Of a stretch of DNA of 64,000 bases, positions 48,503 to 59,815 are shown in pieces; position 1 is the stretch's first letter, and each line of letters opens with the position of its first letter. This DNA comes from Durusdinium trenchii (lineage: Eukaryota; Sar; Dinophyceae; Suessiales; Symbiodiniaceae). Below the pieces are notes generated by a model. The model saw only the letters and a list, made by a program, of their open reading frames with translations, ran no database searches and was not told where the DNA came from. Location: contig CAXAMN010025317.1 in assembly GCA_963970005.1 (NCBI GenBank), forward strand, positions 248,000 to 311,999. Reading direction: 5' to 3'. Made by a program: the position numbers and the translations under genes.

Positions 48503-49341
48503 GCGTTGGAGCAGCTCCCCTGGGCGGTGTACCGGGTGGGTCCCTCCGACTGGCGGGGCATCTCCTCCTCAGCTCTGTCCCGAGGCCGGAATCGATCGGT
48601 GGGTTCGGGGCGGGTTCGGGTGATGAGAGCGGAGGTTCCAGGCCTGGTGGGTCGTTGTTTCGTGGTTTCCAAAGCTGGAGTCTTCTGAGGAAGCCTATGG
48701 AACATCGCGCGTCATGTGAGGTGGATGTCGAATGATGACAGATGGCTGCGAGATGGGCCGACAAGAATGGGACTCTGGGTGCACCAGGTGGGTTTCCGAT
48801 AGTTTCAGAAACTTTGGGGGTGTTTTTGACTCGATTGGAGCATTTCCTTTAGCATGTTTGTACCTTTTTTTTTTTAAACACCTCATGGTTGGCATGGCAT
48901 TTGTGGGACCAGCTGAACATCTGGCACCAGCCAAGGATCAGCGATCGGAGGTCCAAACTGGAAGACCAATCTCATCCAATTTCAATATACACAGCAAAAA
49001 TAGACCTGTTTTGCGGGGGTGGTGGCCTTCTGGCGTGCAGAGGCGTGTGCAGTACGCGAGCTCAAAGCATTCAGAGGCATCCAAAAGAGGTTTTGACTCA
49101 CCTACTTGTGGGTTCTCAAAAACGTGAGTCGAAGCCTTTGGCTGCTACTTTTTCTTTTCAAGCAAACTTCGCCGTCGTGTTCCTGTCTTTCCCCAGTGCC
49201 AAGCCCCTCGGTCGTGAACAGCGCTGGAGAGCATCTCTGTACGGCGAGGCGACGCACAGCCCTCCAGCAGCCGAGGAGCTCGGAGAAGTGCCAAGAGCGA
49301 GTCCAGCCGACGCGGCTTGGTGGGAGGATGGGGCTGGGTGA
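48503..49341 (+). CDS. Candidate exons, unknown
   Basis: Segment 48503 to about 48630 follows CGGCAG and reads ALEQLPWAVYRVGPSDWRGI then SSSALSRGR. A Gly/Pro/Ser-rich alternative frame is also open. Segment 49197-49341 follows CCCCAG and reads AKPLGREQRWRASLYGEATH then AAEELGEVPRASPADAAWWE. It ends at TGA, or at a GTGACC donor that overlaps it. Either could extend the 41.4-47.3 kb gene, but the phases are not proven. Confidence 0.3.
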
Positions 49342-49577
49342 CCGGTGACTGGGATGGAAGTGCAGTGGTTTTGTAGATTCGTAGGTGGCGTGGCACTGGC
49401 ACCCCAAAGATGTCTTGGAAGGTGCGGGTCCAAATGAACAACCTTTTGGGCATTGTGCCATTTACATCATATGTATGTCCGCACTGTAGGTGAATTGACT
49501 GGGATGGATTCTCCTAGTTGACTTTAAATACTGGAGAGCATACCGTGGACAACCAGTTGGACGCCACGGTGCCACCT

Positions 49578-49660
49578 AGCAAGTGAGGGAATGACACATG
49601 TTTATAATGGGTTCCTTTAAACGAATCTGGCAGTCATTCTATGTCATTCCCTCACCAGCT
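49578..49660. mobile_element. 83-bp MITE, GTGAGGGAATGACA ends
   Basis: AGCAAGTGAGGGAATGACA (49578-49596) pairs with the reverse complement AGCTGGTGAGGGAATGACA of 49642-49660, 17 of 19 matches, 14 of them contiguous. There is no second copy in this window and no clear target duplication. Confidence 0.6.
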
Positions 49661-50709
49661 TCGGCAGCTACGGCCTATTCGCATTTTTCACAAAGGCCCA
49701 CTGTTTGATTCTTGACGCTGGCTTTTGATTTCAGCGGAACGAGGTTGCTCCTTTCATCAAACATGCGAAATTGGTAGAGCTGCAGTGCTGCCTGAGATTG
49801 CCTGAGTCTTCCAAGACCGGGCCTGCCTGACATGACCCACACCCAGTCCCACTGTCCTGTGTTGGGCGGGCCTGGCAACACCTCGCAGGATGTGGGCATT
49901 TATGCTGTCTCCGACCTTTAAAAATCATGGCCCCATTTTTTGGAATGAGCCATCTACAGGCAAAAACACCGCCATGTATGTTGAAACCGGTCTAACATGT
50001 CTCCCCTTCCTTGAGGACCAACACACACTTCGAACTTTGATTTTCAGTTAATGCAATCTCTGGAAGAAAGGAATGGCTCAACGGTAAGGTGGAAAGTCAG
50101 CGCAATTGTAGATGTTTTAACAAAGGTTTTTCTTACGTGACTGCGGAAAGCGCACGGCGGCAAAACGGCAAGTCGGCTGCAAGTCTGCGTTGGGAAACCT
50201 GTTTAGGGGAAGGAAGACATGAACCACCATGAAACAAACCAAAGGAGTGGACAGCGTGGGCAACAGTTTCTTAGCAGGTACACGGTCAGACGTCTCTGAC
50301 CGCATCCACCGAGCAAGCATAGCTTTGTTAGCCAGCGTTTGCTTGTCGGCCGCTGGCCCCCTGCTTGTGGAACGAAGGTGGTGGAAAAACCCTTTGTCCA
50401 GGGTGGGACACACACACACACACACACGCCAAGACATCGGTGTGCGAAGGGAAACATCCGGGCCAATTCTCGGGTGGAGGGAGATGCAGTATGTATGGGC
50501 TAGTATGGTCTTAAGCTACATATGCTTGCAGTTCTGGAGGGATCTATATGGTCCACCCTCGGGTGGAGGGATCCACTATGGCGCTGGCATATGTTGCTAT
50601 AGTGCTGGGTGGGATGGTTGCGGATGGCTTTGACCGTCAGACCGGCTGCTGCTCGGGTTGGTTGGTTTTGAGCTCCAAAGACCGCCACGCCGCCACGCAT
50701 TCGCTTCAG

Positions 50710-51936
50710 GTGGACCTCTTTGCTGCGCCAGGGCTGCTCGCTCCAAGGTTCAGCTTGGCCTCTCCGACGGTGCAGCGCGGGTGCCTGGGCGACCCTTTTC
50801 ATTGTGCTTTGGTTCCGCATAGCTTGGTGCTTTTGTGCCAAGGGGCACTAAATTATTGATTTACAGTCGAAAGCGTGCCTCGGTAAAGCATTTCCATGGT
50901 GTTGCAACATCCAACGGGGTGAATTTTCGCAGGCCGGGTGACTTTCAGCTGGGTGCCGGTGAAAGGTAGGATATAATTGTGTCAGAGGGATTTGGGTTGA
51001 TGGTGAGGGTGCTGATGGTGCTGAACATTGACGAGGCTTCCGAGTCGGCGCATCGAATGAGGCCGAGAACAGCCATGGAAAGGGAGTGAAGGAGTCGACT
51101 TGGCTGCACTTGGAGATGATTTCTGGGTCCCTTCACCAACCAAACAATGTGGGATGGGTATGGCTATGTATGGATGGGTGGGCTTTTCAGTGAGATGATT
51201 GAGTGCCCGATGGCTCTTTGGATGGTCATCGATTTCCCTCCCCCAAAAATGCCCAACTCGTGCGGGCTCGGGGGGAGAGAACATCCACCTCCCAACTTGC
51301 AGGCTGGAAGAAGGTAGCCATACCCCTGAAGATCCTCGTGTGCATCTTCATCCAGTGGAAGCTGGTCAGAAGATCCATTGGGACGCCTATGTGGATGAGC
51401 ACCTTGGGAGCAGATCACCTGGTCAAGACGAGGTTTGGGGGTCACAAAACACCTGAAGTGTTGAACTGCTGCGGCCAGGGGCACCATGGAGGTACCATCT
51501 CAACCAGATGCGGGCAAACAGAGTGAGGTGTTTGTCCAGCCATGCAATCATTGGATTTTGCGCCATGAGTTTCATTCATGGGAAACTTCCGCACAACTAT
51601 GCCGTATACCAGCACCCTCCAACAGGTCACCACCTGCGACTTTTAAGTCAGCAAAAGCCTCCATTTCGGAGACCTGTAGAGTCGGGTGCTGGTATAGAAT
51701 TTATCCATATAACATGTTCTTTGGCTTTCGTTTGCCTTTGGCGCCGGCCGCACGGTGGACCCGCCCGATCACGCCCCGATGATCGGTGAGGCTCTGCCGT
51801 GCAGAGATGCGTTGGTGGACTGTGGACGACTCCGATCGAATGGAGGAGGCAACCGGAGGGAGGTGAGACGGAGGAGGCGGAGCGGACAGGTTTCGGAGGC
51901 TGGAAGATCGCTGGGTTTGTTTGATATACTGGGAAG
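50710..51936 (+). CDS. Candidate exons of an unknown gene
   Basis: Segment 50710 to about 50800 follows CTTCAG and reads VDLFAAPGLLAPRFSLASPT. Segment 51303-51432 reads WKKVAIPLKILVCIFIQWKL, a possible membrane segment, though an acidic alternative frame is open. A segment ending at 51936 reads DHAPMIGEALPCRDALVDCG then basic residues and EAGRSLGLFDILGK, and stops before a perfect GTGAGT donor. Its 5' border is unclear, because a MITE abuts it at 51609-51692. The phases do not link these segments securely. Confidence 0.3.
51605..51696. mobile_element. CCAGCACC MITE, copy 2, with TATA duplication
   Basis: The element 51609-51692 starts CCAGCACCCTCCAACAGGTC and ends GACCTGTAGAGTCGGGTGCT followed by GG. 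TATA flanks it on both sides (51605-51608, 51693-51696). The core CACCTGCGACTTTTAAGTCA and GCAAAAGCCTCC are identical to copy 1 at 22981. Confidence 0.85.
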
Positions 51937-52160
51937 GTGAGTGGGATAGATACCGATTGATGCCTGTTCAATTATGGGGTGCTGGAAGTGGTGCTGTAGA
52001 TACCTATTCAATCCTATTCATGAACATTTTGGAAGATCCATGGGATAGATACCCATACATTAACCCTTTGGAAGATCAATGAGATGCACAAATACCTTAT
52101 AATATCTTATGATATAGTTTATTCACATCAAACATTGGGAAGATGAAAGGACAGATGCCA
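51917..52160. repeat. Diverged GGAAGAT…GATAGATACC repeat
   Basis: Units resembling GGAAGRT-n-ATGGGATAGATACC occur near 51932, 52030, 52068 (GATGCACAAATACC variant) and 52138. They are separated by 38 to 100 bp of similarly AT-rich sequence with CCTATTCAATC or CATACATTAACC words. The array is degenerate. Confidence 0.4.
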
Positions 52161-52535
52161 CCCTAGCTTCGGTGAATCGTTCAGAAACAAACCGTTTTCA
52201 CTCTGAGATCGGGGATCGATACCGGGCCCGTGGCGTTGTGTGATCCAGTTTATGGTGTGGTGTGGTGTGGTGACAGTCGGCTCCCTTTACCTGGCTCCAG
52301 ATCAGACAGTGGAGACATCATGCATTGCACGATGCCAGTGTCAGATGTGGAACAGTACAACTTTCCCAACAGAACTTCATAGGAAAGCAAGGACAGTTCT
52401 GGATGGTGCAGTTCTATAACTAGACCTGTGCTGTTGGAGATAGACAAGGGGATGCCAGGGAGAGGAGCCACACCCCAGAAGCTGGCTCACTCTGCAGGAC
52501 CAGCTGAGGCTGGCAGCCTTGCGAGCAGTGAACAG

Positions 52536-53354
52536 CGCCACGGCCTGCGAACGGGATGCGCCGGTCACGCACGCACGTTCCGCGCACGGGATCGGAGTGG
52601 CGGGCCAGGATTGATGCGTTCGGGTGGATCCAGATCCAGACATCGCTTGAAGGCGGACAGGTCTACGACCACCCAAGACGACGTGGTTCGTCGGCTGGTG
52701 GGTCCGCACGGATCACAGCTCATAGCGCGCTGGATCCCAATGCAGACGGGTCAGGTGTGGGTGGAAGCAACTCCCTACAACTTTGAGGGGCCGGTTGGTT
52801 ATGTGCCAGGGTGTCCTCTCGCACCATGGACTAGAATGAGTCAGCCAACCAGACAGTGCCAAAACTTCTTCAAGAATCTTTGAAGTTCATCCATCCTGTT
52901 CATTTTTTCATAGATGGACGAGACTTTGGAAAGAATTCTAACCTCTTTGCCTTTTCTGCACCCAGCTCTGCGAACGCGTTTTGTTATAAGGCGAGCTGGT
53001 GATCACAAGGAAGGCATTGCTGTTGCGTGTGGCCAGCGGAGAGATGGCGAAGAACCGCCCCATCGTGGAGTTCGGAGGCGGATGTGATGGTTTTTGTGGG
53101 TCCACAGTGAGTGGGTGACGGTGATATGGTCCATTGCAGGTGTGGCTGTAGTGTTTTTGGATGTTTTTGGAAGAGGACTAACAGAACAGCTTGTCATTAT
53201 TCTTTTTAGAGGGCCCATTTGATAGACCAATTGGCTTTTTCTTCTGTGCCAAGGCGAACCGCAGCAACTGCCGGCCGTGTTGGTCAGCCCCAATGAGATC
53301 ACCATGTCACCAACAGTGTGTGGAGCCCCACCGGGGGCGGAAGGCGGCGGCTGA
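52536..53354 (+). CDS. 3' end of an unknown gene, three phased exons
   Basis: Exons 52536-52754, 52991-53089 and 53254-53354 join in phase 1 at both junctions, with GT donors, and finish at TGA. The product includes RARIDAFGWIQIQTSLEGGQ, SALDPNADGSGELVITRKAL (continuing LLRVASGEMAKNRPIVEF) and QLPAVLVSPNEITMSPTVCG. The DPNADGSGEL stretch recalls a calcium-binding loop, but the spacing is not that of a canonical EF-hand, so I do not call one. An upstream GTGAGT donor at 51937 may belong to the same gene. No family is recognised. Confidence 0.5.
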
Positions 53355-54235
53355 GGAAGGCGGCGAGGGCGTTTGGATGGTTTGGACATGTTTGGACCCG
53401 GTCGTTTCTGGAACTGCATGTCAATGTGTCTCGGCTGTTTTCTATTTGGGCTGTTTTTTTTAAAGAATTGGACACATACACAACATGGTTGAAATCTAGA
53501 TCGAAGGCACGTATCGAGAATCAAAGCCATGTTGGAAAATCACCCGCCAGCATCCAATGGAATACCCAAGTGCTACTCGTGGATGTACAGACACGACACT
53601 CCTTGGTCCAGGTATATATATATATTATATATAAACGTAGCAATTAAATGCAATTAATAGTTATTATATAATGTACCACAGTGCATCATTTGGATTGTAT
53701 TCCTCAACATAGGCGAGCAGGAACAACCTGGACAGCGAAACCCGGGAATCACGCCAAGCCGAAACCGAGGACCAAGTTTGGACGAGGCCGGGGGCCGAGG
53801 GAAGTTAGGCATACTTTGGCTCTTGATTAGTGGCTGGCTGGAGATTCTATCCACATGAATTTGTACTTCATAATGCATGCAGCAGCTTCCATTCAGTGGG
53901 ATTTTGGTGCCAAATGCATAGAGGCATAGGGTTGGTTGAGAAGTACCCTTCTGGGGGGGGGATTCTGTTATAGCTCGAGATTTTTGCTTCCCCTTTTCGA
54001 TTCTTTCGTGAATGCTGCTTTTGATGGGACTGCTGATGGCGTTTGGTCATTGCCAAAGCCTCCTGGTATGACATGGCCCAACTTCTGTTGACGACGGAGT
54101 CGCAACTCACCAGTTACCCATATAATATATATCATTGACGGATTTGACTGTTCGGGTCAGGAGGAGATTTGAATCCGACAAGGATTTTTCCCACTGACCG
54201 CTTGTGGATATTCCATGATATTCTGACCTTTTCAG
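53355..54235. other. Intergenic, TA microsatellite
   Basis: It contains a TATATA tract near 53611-53634. No exon is supported. Confidence 0.4.
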
Positions 54236-57200
54236 GGAAAGTTCTTTTCTGCGGAGCACTGCGGAGCTTCCAAATCTTCCGCAGGCTCCAAGCGTAAGAT
54301 GATGCTTCCAGATATGGCCCCTTGGAAGCATTTGCACGCCGGTAAGAGAAACATAGAGAAACCTGGCATTACAAGACTCGTTTCTCGCAGAAAGAGCAAG
54401 GATGTTTGATTCGGTTCATGTTTGCTGTCAAGGTTCCTGAGGGGTGCAATCCTTGCCCACCTTGAGTGGGTCAGAATTGTTGTCGCCATGCACAACATCT
54501 GACTGAGTTCATGAACGAGCCCATTGCGTCGCGATCTCACTTTTCTATTTCTTTCGATGTGAAGAGTGAAAGGCCACTGCGGGATGGATGCGGGTTGGCG
54601 GAAACCACACAGATGGGAAGTGCAGGTAGACCTGAAGTTTCGAGCCGAGTAGAGTATGGGACAACACGTCCAGGTGTCATTTTGTTCAGCTGGATGACGA
54701 GTCCAAATCAACCTGAACGTAGGACGTCCACCGTACAGACGCGCCCGCCGTTGACATCACAAGCAGGTGAAATTTTGCAACCTGGTGACCCAAGGGTGAG
54801 TGGGCTCCCCCCACCCCGTGACAGTACCTTTTGGTGAGTGTGCAGCTACATTGTGCGTATGTAGAACCCGAGGATGTGGTTTTTTGATGTCTTTTCCTAT
54901 CACAACAGTGCTCAAATGGGTCCTAGCATGTCCGGTCATAGACTCTAACAAACCAGGCTGTGGGATGCTTTGGCCCCGAAGGAACACCATACCATATGTG
55001 CCCTATCCCAGAATCCCAGACACGACTAATGGAACTGCCATATATGATATATGCCGATCAGGCCAGGGGTGGTTTGAGGTGTCAATGTAGGCATATATGA
55101 GGGATACATGGAGTGTCTGAGTGGTTATATAGATACCCTTCTGGTGAATATGTGGTTGTTTCCAGCTTCCAGCTTTGGGCACCTGAGGCTTTGGTGTGCC
55201 GTCCTGAGGCTTCCACAAGTAGTACGGATGGGTCATCCATCTTCAAGACCCAAACTTCAAGATTGCTGGCCAACTCACCAGGAATGGGGTGATGTAAACA
55301 TGCAAAAGATGGTCATGAGAACTGGGAAACCATGCGAACTCGGGGTCACTTGACCAGTTTTCGATGGTGAGTGGGGAGGGAGGATCACCTACAGCCTAGC
55401 TGGCTCCTTTGGACCATCCAGCACCAGGTATCAGGTCGCAGACGCGGGCTCCAAATGGGGCACGTTCTTAAAGGCAGGATTCGGACCGAAAGCCGAGTAT
55501 TGCGCGTGGGCGCAGGGGGAAGCCTCTTTCACTCAAATGAGAATCCTACTTGAAGCTTGAGTCTCATGAGCATCTATAGAGTCACCTGAAAGTCGCGATG
55601 GCCAGACTGATGTGACTGGTGGGCAGTTGCATTTTGCAAAAAGCTGTGAAGCTCTTTTCTTGCAGAACGTGTAAAAGTCGTTCTGGGTCATGGCCCTCAG
55701 CCTGAACCTCAGATTCACAAAGAAGCGTGGCCCTCAACATCGCACATCAACGGGTATCCTTTCCGGTGTAGAACTCATTTAATGGATCTAATTGGCTTTA
55801 AATATACCGCAGTCATCAACACCACCCCTGTGTGACCCCTGGTAAGGACCTGACCGTTGTTAGACCGGTGCAGACATCGGACCACGGCTGTGCTTTGAGA
55901 CACCATGGCCTGGACACTCGGACTGTCAGACGACCGACCAGCTACAGGGCTTAGGGGGTGGTTTTTTGGGGTGGTTTTATTTGGTTAATGTAGGTATCAC
56001 CCTTTTTTGGAGAGAACTCTTTGAAGGCGGAAGCGATATTTCCATAATAGTGTTTTGCCTGTCGTTTTTTTAAGTTTCTGCGTCCATCGCGACTCCACGT
56101 TCGGGCGCTTCTGCTGGCAGCGCGCAGGTGCAGCCCGCAGGGACAAAGCTCAGCTGCGGGGATTGGATCCGCATCGGCAACGCAGAGATGGTGGTCCGAC
56201 GCTTTGCCCTCCAAAAAATGAAGGGGCTCGGGGGGGTGGAAGACGCACAGAGATGGGGCAGTCTGTTTCCTCCATGGAATCCATGGAACACAGGGGTGAT
56301 TGGACCAACCACCGTGAGATCGTCATTCGTCCTTGAAGACTCGGAGGAGCCGCGCTAGCCAGACTAGTCCGAAGCCGTGAAAGGGACCCTGCACTTAGCT
56401 CAAGGGCAGAGGCGGGTAATATTAGTTACCATATGACGCGACACTCCTAGGAGCAAGCATGGAAGTGGATGGCATGGCCCGTTGGATGACCATGTTCCGA
56501 ACGCCAAGCAGGTGGTGTCCACGAGGGCGGAACCCATGCACACCATGTTACTTACGGTAAGCGGCGATAGGCAATGGTAGGCACACGATTGCTAGGGCAA
56601 GAGTTCATTTCCCTCACTGCAAAGTCCATGTGATTTTCCAAGACGACAAGCCGCTCTATGGCACGTCCCGGCCGTCGCAACGTGCCCGGTCTTCTGAGGG
56701 TTTTGCGGCAGCACATGCAAGTCCAAGAGGCGTTCGGCGGCAGATGACCAGCCACCAAAGAGCAGACTGGCCTTTCCTGCGAACACACCGCCATGAAATG
56801 ACTGACTGGTTATGTAGTGAGCAGTGCAGCCCCCCCAAGGAGATGGAAGGCAGTTGGGAACGTGGGAAGATGAAATGTAATCTGTTTGACTTTGGTTCGT
56901 GCCAGTTGGCATGCATTTCGCAGAGTATGGTATATTATATATCACTCTATGGCTCTGGATGACCAACTGGATACCCAAGTTGCAGACCGTAGATTACAAT
57001 TATGCCCACAGCGCAAGAATAAACCTCCCGGTAGTGAAAAATGGGTGGCAAAAAAATGTGAACATTACTAATTATGTGAGTTCACCATGTTTTATAGACA
57101 TATAGTCCAGTTCAGTTCTGTGTCCTCGGCGCTTTGACTCCTCCCTACCGTACCGTAGCACAGAATACCGGCAACAGTGTCTTCAGATGGAACATGGCAT

Positions 57201-59374
57201 TGATCTCATTGTAATGTTTTTGGGTATGATGATGCGTGTTGTGACCTTGAGCAAGAACTGAGCAAGCCAAGTCATCGAAAGGCCTAAAGTTTAAAGATTC
57301 CTCCTGCACATTCTGGATTCACGTCTTTGCATTCTTTTTCGCAAGTGACCGCACCCAGTGTGCAAATACAACTTTGGCACCAACAAAACCCAGCCACACC
57401 GGCGCGTTGTCCCCGGCTTGCAACCTCCGCAGGCACTTTCGCGGAGGACCATCCTTACAGATGAGGTTTATGAACTCCTTCTCAGGTCGCCGTCGTCAGA
57501 CGTAGACGCTCGTTGCTTCGTCGCTTGGACCGCTCGAGTTGGTCGAGCCGATGAGTTTGTCCTACCATCATCTGTGGAAGATGACCTTACCTCAGCCAAT
57601 GGTCGACGAGCTTCTATGTACATACTTCGAAAGCAACATGTGACATGTCTGGATCATGTACTCCCCTTCATCCTTCCAACAAGTCATGGAAGTGAGACTC
57701 TCCTCTACTAGTCGTGGTGGCCAGTTCCACGTCAAGCTGATCAGCAGAAGCCTGGCGACAGGCTTGGGATCGCTGAACCAGCTGAGCCTGGTGCCAGACG
57801 AGGAGGAGTCGAACTCAACCGGTCGGCCTGGATGGTGGGCGACCGACCCGCGTGGGCCTCCAGGTCAACGGAAGAAAACTTGAAAAGGTCAAAGATGATC
57901 ATGATGTTGAGAAAGATCTGGGAATCCATCCTTCCATCCATCCATCCATCCATCCATCGTTGCTGGGAATGGGATATACTATGTTAATCTGCGTGGTACC
58001 CCGGGTACCTTTTTCGCCCACGAGCTGAAAAGGAATCTCATGAAGTAGACGAACCCTCCATCCTCCCCTTTGAGCTGATAGAAGAACATCCGTGAACGAA
58101 GCACGAACGGGCACTGAATGAAACGTGTCCTGTAAGCTCAAAAGGCCAGTAGCTGATCAACCTGCTTGCCATCATGTCGACGACTAGATGTAGACTCTGG
58201 ATTATATAATAACCCCCCATTTGATTTGAACAACCTGTTTTACATATGGCGGGTTTATATATTGATCAAGAGTCTACATTAGATGGCATTCTTCAGGAAA
58301 CATCCATCCATAAATTGTAATAGTCATCCAATATCATCCATGTAATTCATTGCACTCTCGGAACTGGACACCTAAAGGATCCTGAACTTTTGCCACAGGA
58401 GCCTGAGGATCTTCCAGTCCAAGGGTTGCTAAGCTCCTCGGTGCCATAAGTGAGAAAGGGCTTGAGAGATGTTGGAGAGAAGGAGCCGACTTGCTTTTCA
58501 GGCGTGGAATCTGGAAGTGGACAACCACCTTCCATGACTGTGATGACTCTTTGAGGGAGTGTCTACTGCATGGTGGATGTTTCTTCAGGTCCCTTCGTTT
58601 ATCGATGTTCATCGACCTGCTCGGCGTCGGTCCCGTTTGAAGAGTTGAGAGCGACGGAAGCCTTGGCGCATCTGCACTCGACCCGAGAGTCCGTTTACAG
58701 AGACCCTTGTGTCTTGGGTGAAGCCACTTGGGTCTTCTTTGAAGTTCGCCCTGAAGTGTCAGGAACTTAAGATCTGAAAACCGCCTTCTGGCCTGAATCT
58801 CCATTCGAAGGGTCCCTAAAGACATCTATAAAGACTTTTGTTGAACATCCTCAGTTGAGTGGGGCACACCCTGTCTGAAGGGTTGTTGCATCAGATATCA
58901 TTTGATAATGTTTTATATCATGTTTAAACTTTATCCACGTGTGTAACCGTGTGTATGTGTGTGACTTTGTTGGGACAAGCCCCCCAAGATGTACCTAGGA
59001 CTATCCCAAGCGATCACCTGTTTGACTACGCGACTAGCTTGACTTATACAGCTAGTCGATTTGTGATACTGAGCAGAACGTCGAAGGCCGCTTCGACACC
59101 AGCACCTTCGGGTCACCAGCACCTTGCGGATCTCCAGATGGAACACCCGAAGCTTCAGGAGTCACAAATGGCAGGAGTCACAGAGCTCGGGGTGTTGTTG
59201 AGTCCCGGGGCCGTGGATGGGCACCCCGACTTCCTCCGTTCGTTCGGCACCCCGACACGTCCGTTCGAGCACGACCTAGGCCGTACACGTGCGTGGTCCT
59301 CGAGTGCGGTGGATAAGCCTCCTGGTGGAACTGTGGGCGGAACCGGGCAGTCGGCGGTGAAGGCAAGGTCATGA
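54236..59374 (+). CDS. FHA-domain protein (first of two)
   Basis: Eight exons, 54236-54341, 54767-54795, 55173-55288, 55428-55473, 56128-56235, 57725-57863, 58589-58755 and 59087-59374, keep phase throughout and sum to 999 nt, ending in TGA. The second half of a forkhead-associated domain is clear: YQVADAGSKWGTF is the D-x-x-S-x-x-G-T strand, and KLSCGDWIRIGNAEMVVRR is the final L-x-x-G-D-x-I-x-I-G strand. The SR of TQTSRLLANSP may be the remnant of the phosphothreonine-binding SRxH motif; its His is not there. FHA domains bind phosphothreonine peptides in signalling. The C-terminal half (KLISRSLATGLGSLNQLSLV, EELRATEALAHLHSTRESVY, ADLQMEHPKLQESQMAGVTE) has no known domain. The 5' end is not fixed. 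Donors are mostly GT, with GC after 55473. A second open segment at 57358-57714 in one intron is not used. Confidence 0.6.
55017..55048. repeat. Single end of the 37858 MITE family
   Basis: CCAGACACGACTAATGGAAC followed by TGCCATATATG matches the left arm of the 37858-37966 element with a few changes. The opposite arm is not found, so the copy is truncated. It lies in an intron of the FHA gene. Confidence 0.55.
55817..55842. repeat. Single end of the 5476 MITE family
   Basis: Within this segment CACCACCCCTGTGTGACCCC plus TGG matches the right arm of the 5476-5566 element with one change. No inverted partner was found nearby. It lies in an intron of the FHA gene. Confidence 0.55.
57928..57959. 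repeat. CATC tetranucleotide repeat
   Basis: About seven CATC units, one of them imperfect, lie in an intron of the FHA gene. Confidence 0.9.
58188..58279. mobile_element. ATGTAGACTCT MITE, 92 bp
   Basis: The element starts ATGTAGACTCTGGATTATAT and ends ATTGATCAAGAGTCTACAT. The outer 16 bases are inverted with two mismatches, and AATAACCCCCC/GGCGGGTTTAT continue the pairing. The same end occurs at 44775 and 12638. It is inside the intron between 57863 and 58589 of the FHA gene. Confidence 0.75.
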
Positions 59375-59815
59375 GTCGTTAGGCTTCCAGTCAAGACTTC
59401 CACTGATTAAGGAGCAGTTCTTAAGAATAATACGTATTGATGCTTTCTTAAGACTTCCCCAATCCACATAAATGCCGTGGATGCGTTTTTGCCTGCGGGG
59501 ATTTTTGGGGTCTCGCTCCTCAAGTGTTCTTCCAGCGAGTTGAATTTCTCCCGGAGTGGTTGGTCAGCTTTCGCCTGATACATCTACTTGGCATTCAATC
59601 GTTGAGCACCCTTAAAATCGTTTTAAACCAGCGTGCACTGTTCATGTGAGACACATGTTTCCACATTATTGAGGCATGCGGCATGTGTCAGGGGCGCTCT
59701 GGAACTCAAGTCTCCACCCTTCAAACTCTTTGATGGTGGTCCTGTCCAGCTGATGGCCAGTCACACCCCGGTAGCTTGGAGCTCCCCGGTGCCCCCAGGA
59801 TGTGCCACCACCCAG

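Noticed and set aside
50117-50437. Open frames on both strands at 50.1-50.4 kb
   Set aside because: Neither strand has splice borders or codon bias good enough to choose between them.
57358-57714. 117-codon + strand open frame within the FHA gene
   Set aside because: Flat codon use, and it does not fit the phase of the flanking exons. It may be a transposon fragment, but no family is recognised.
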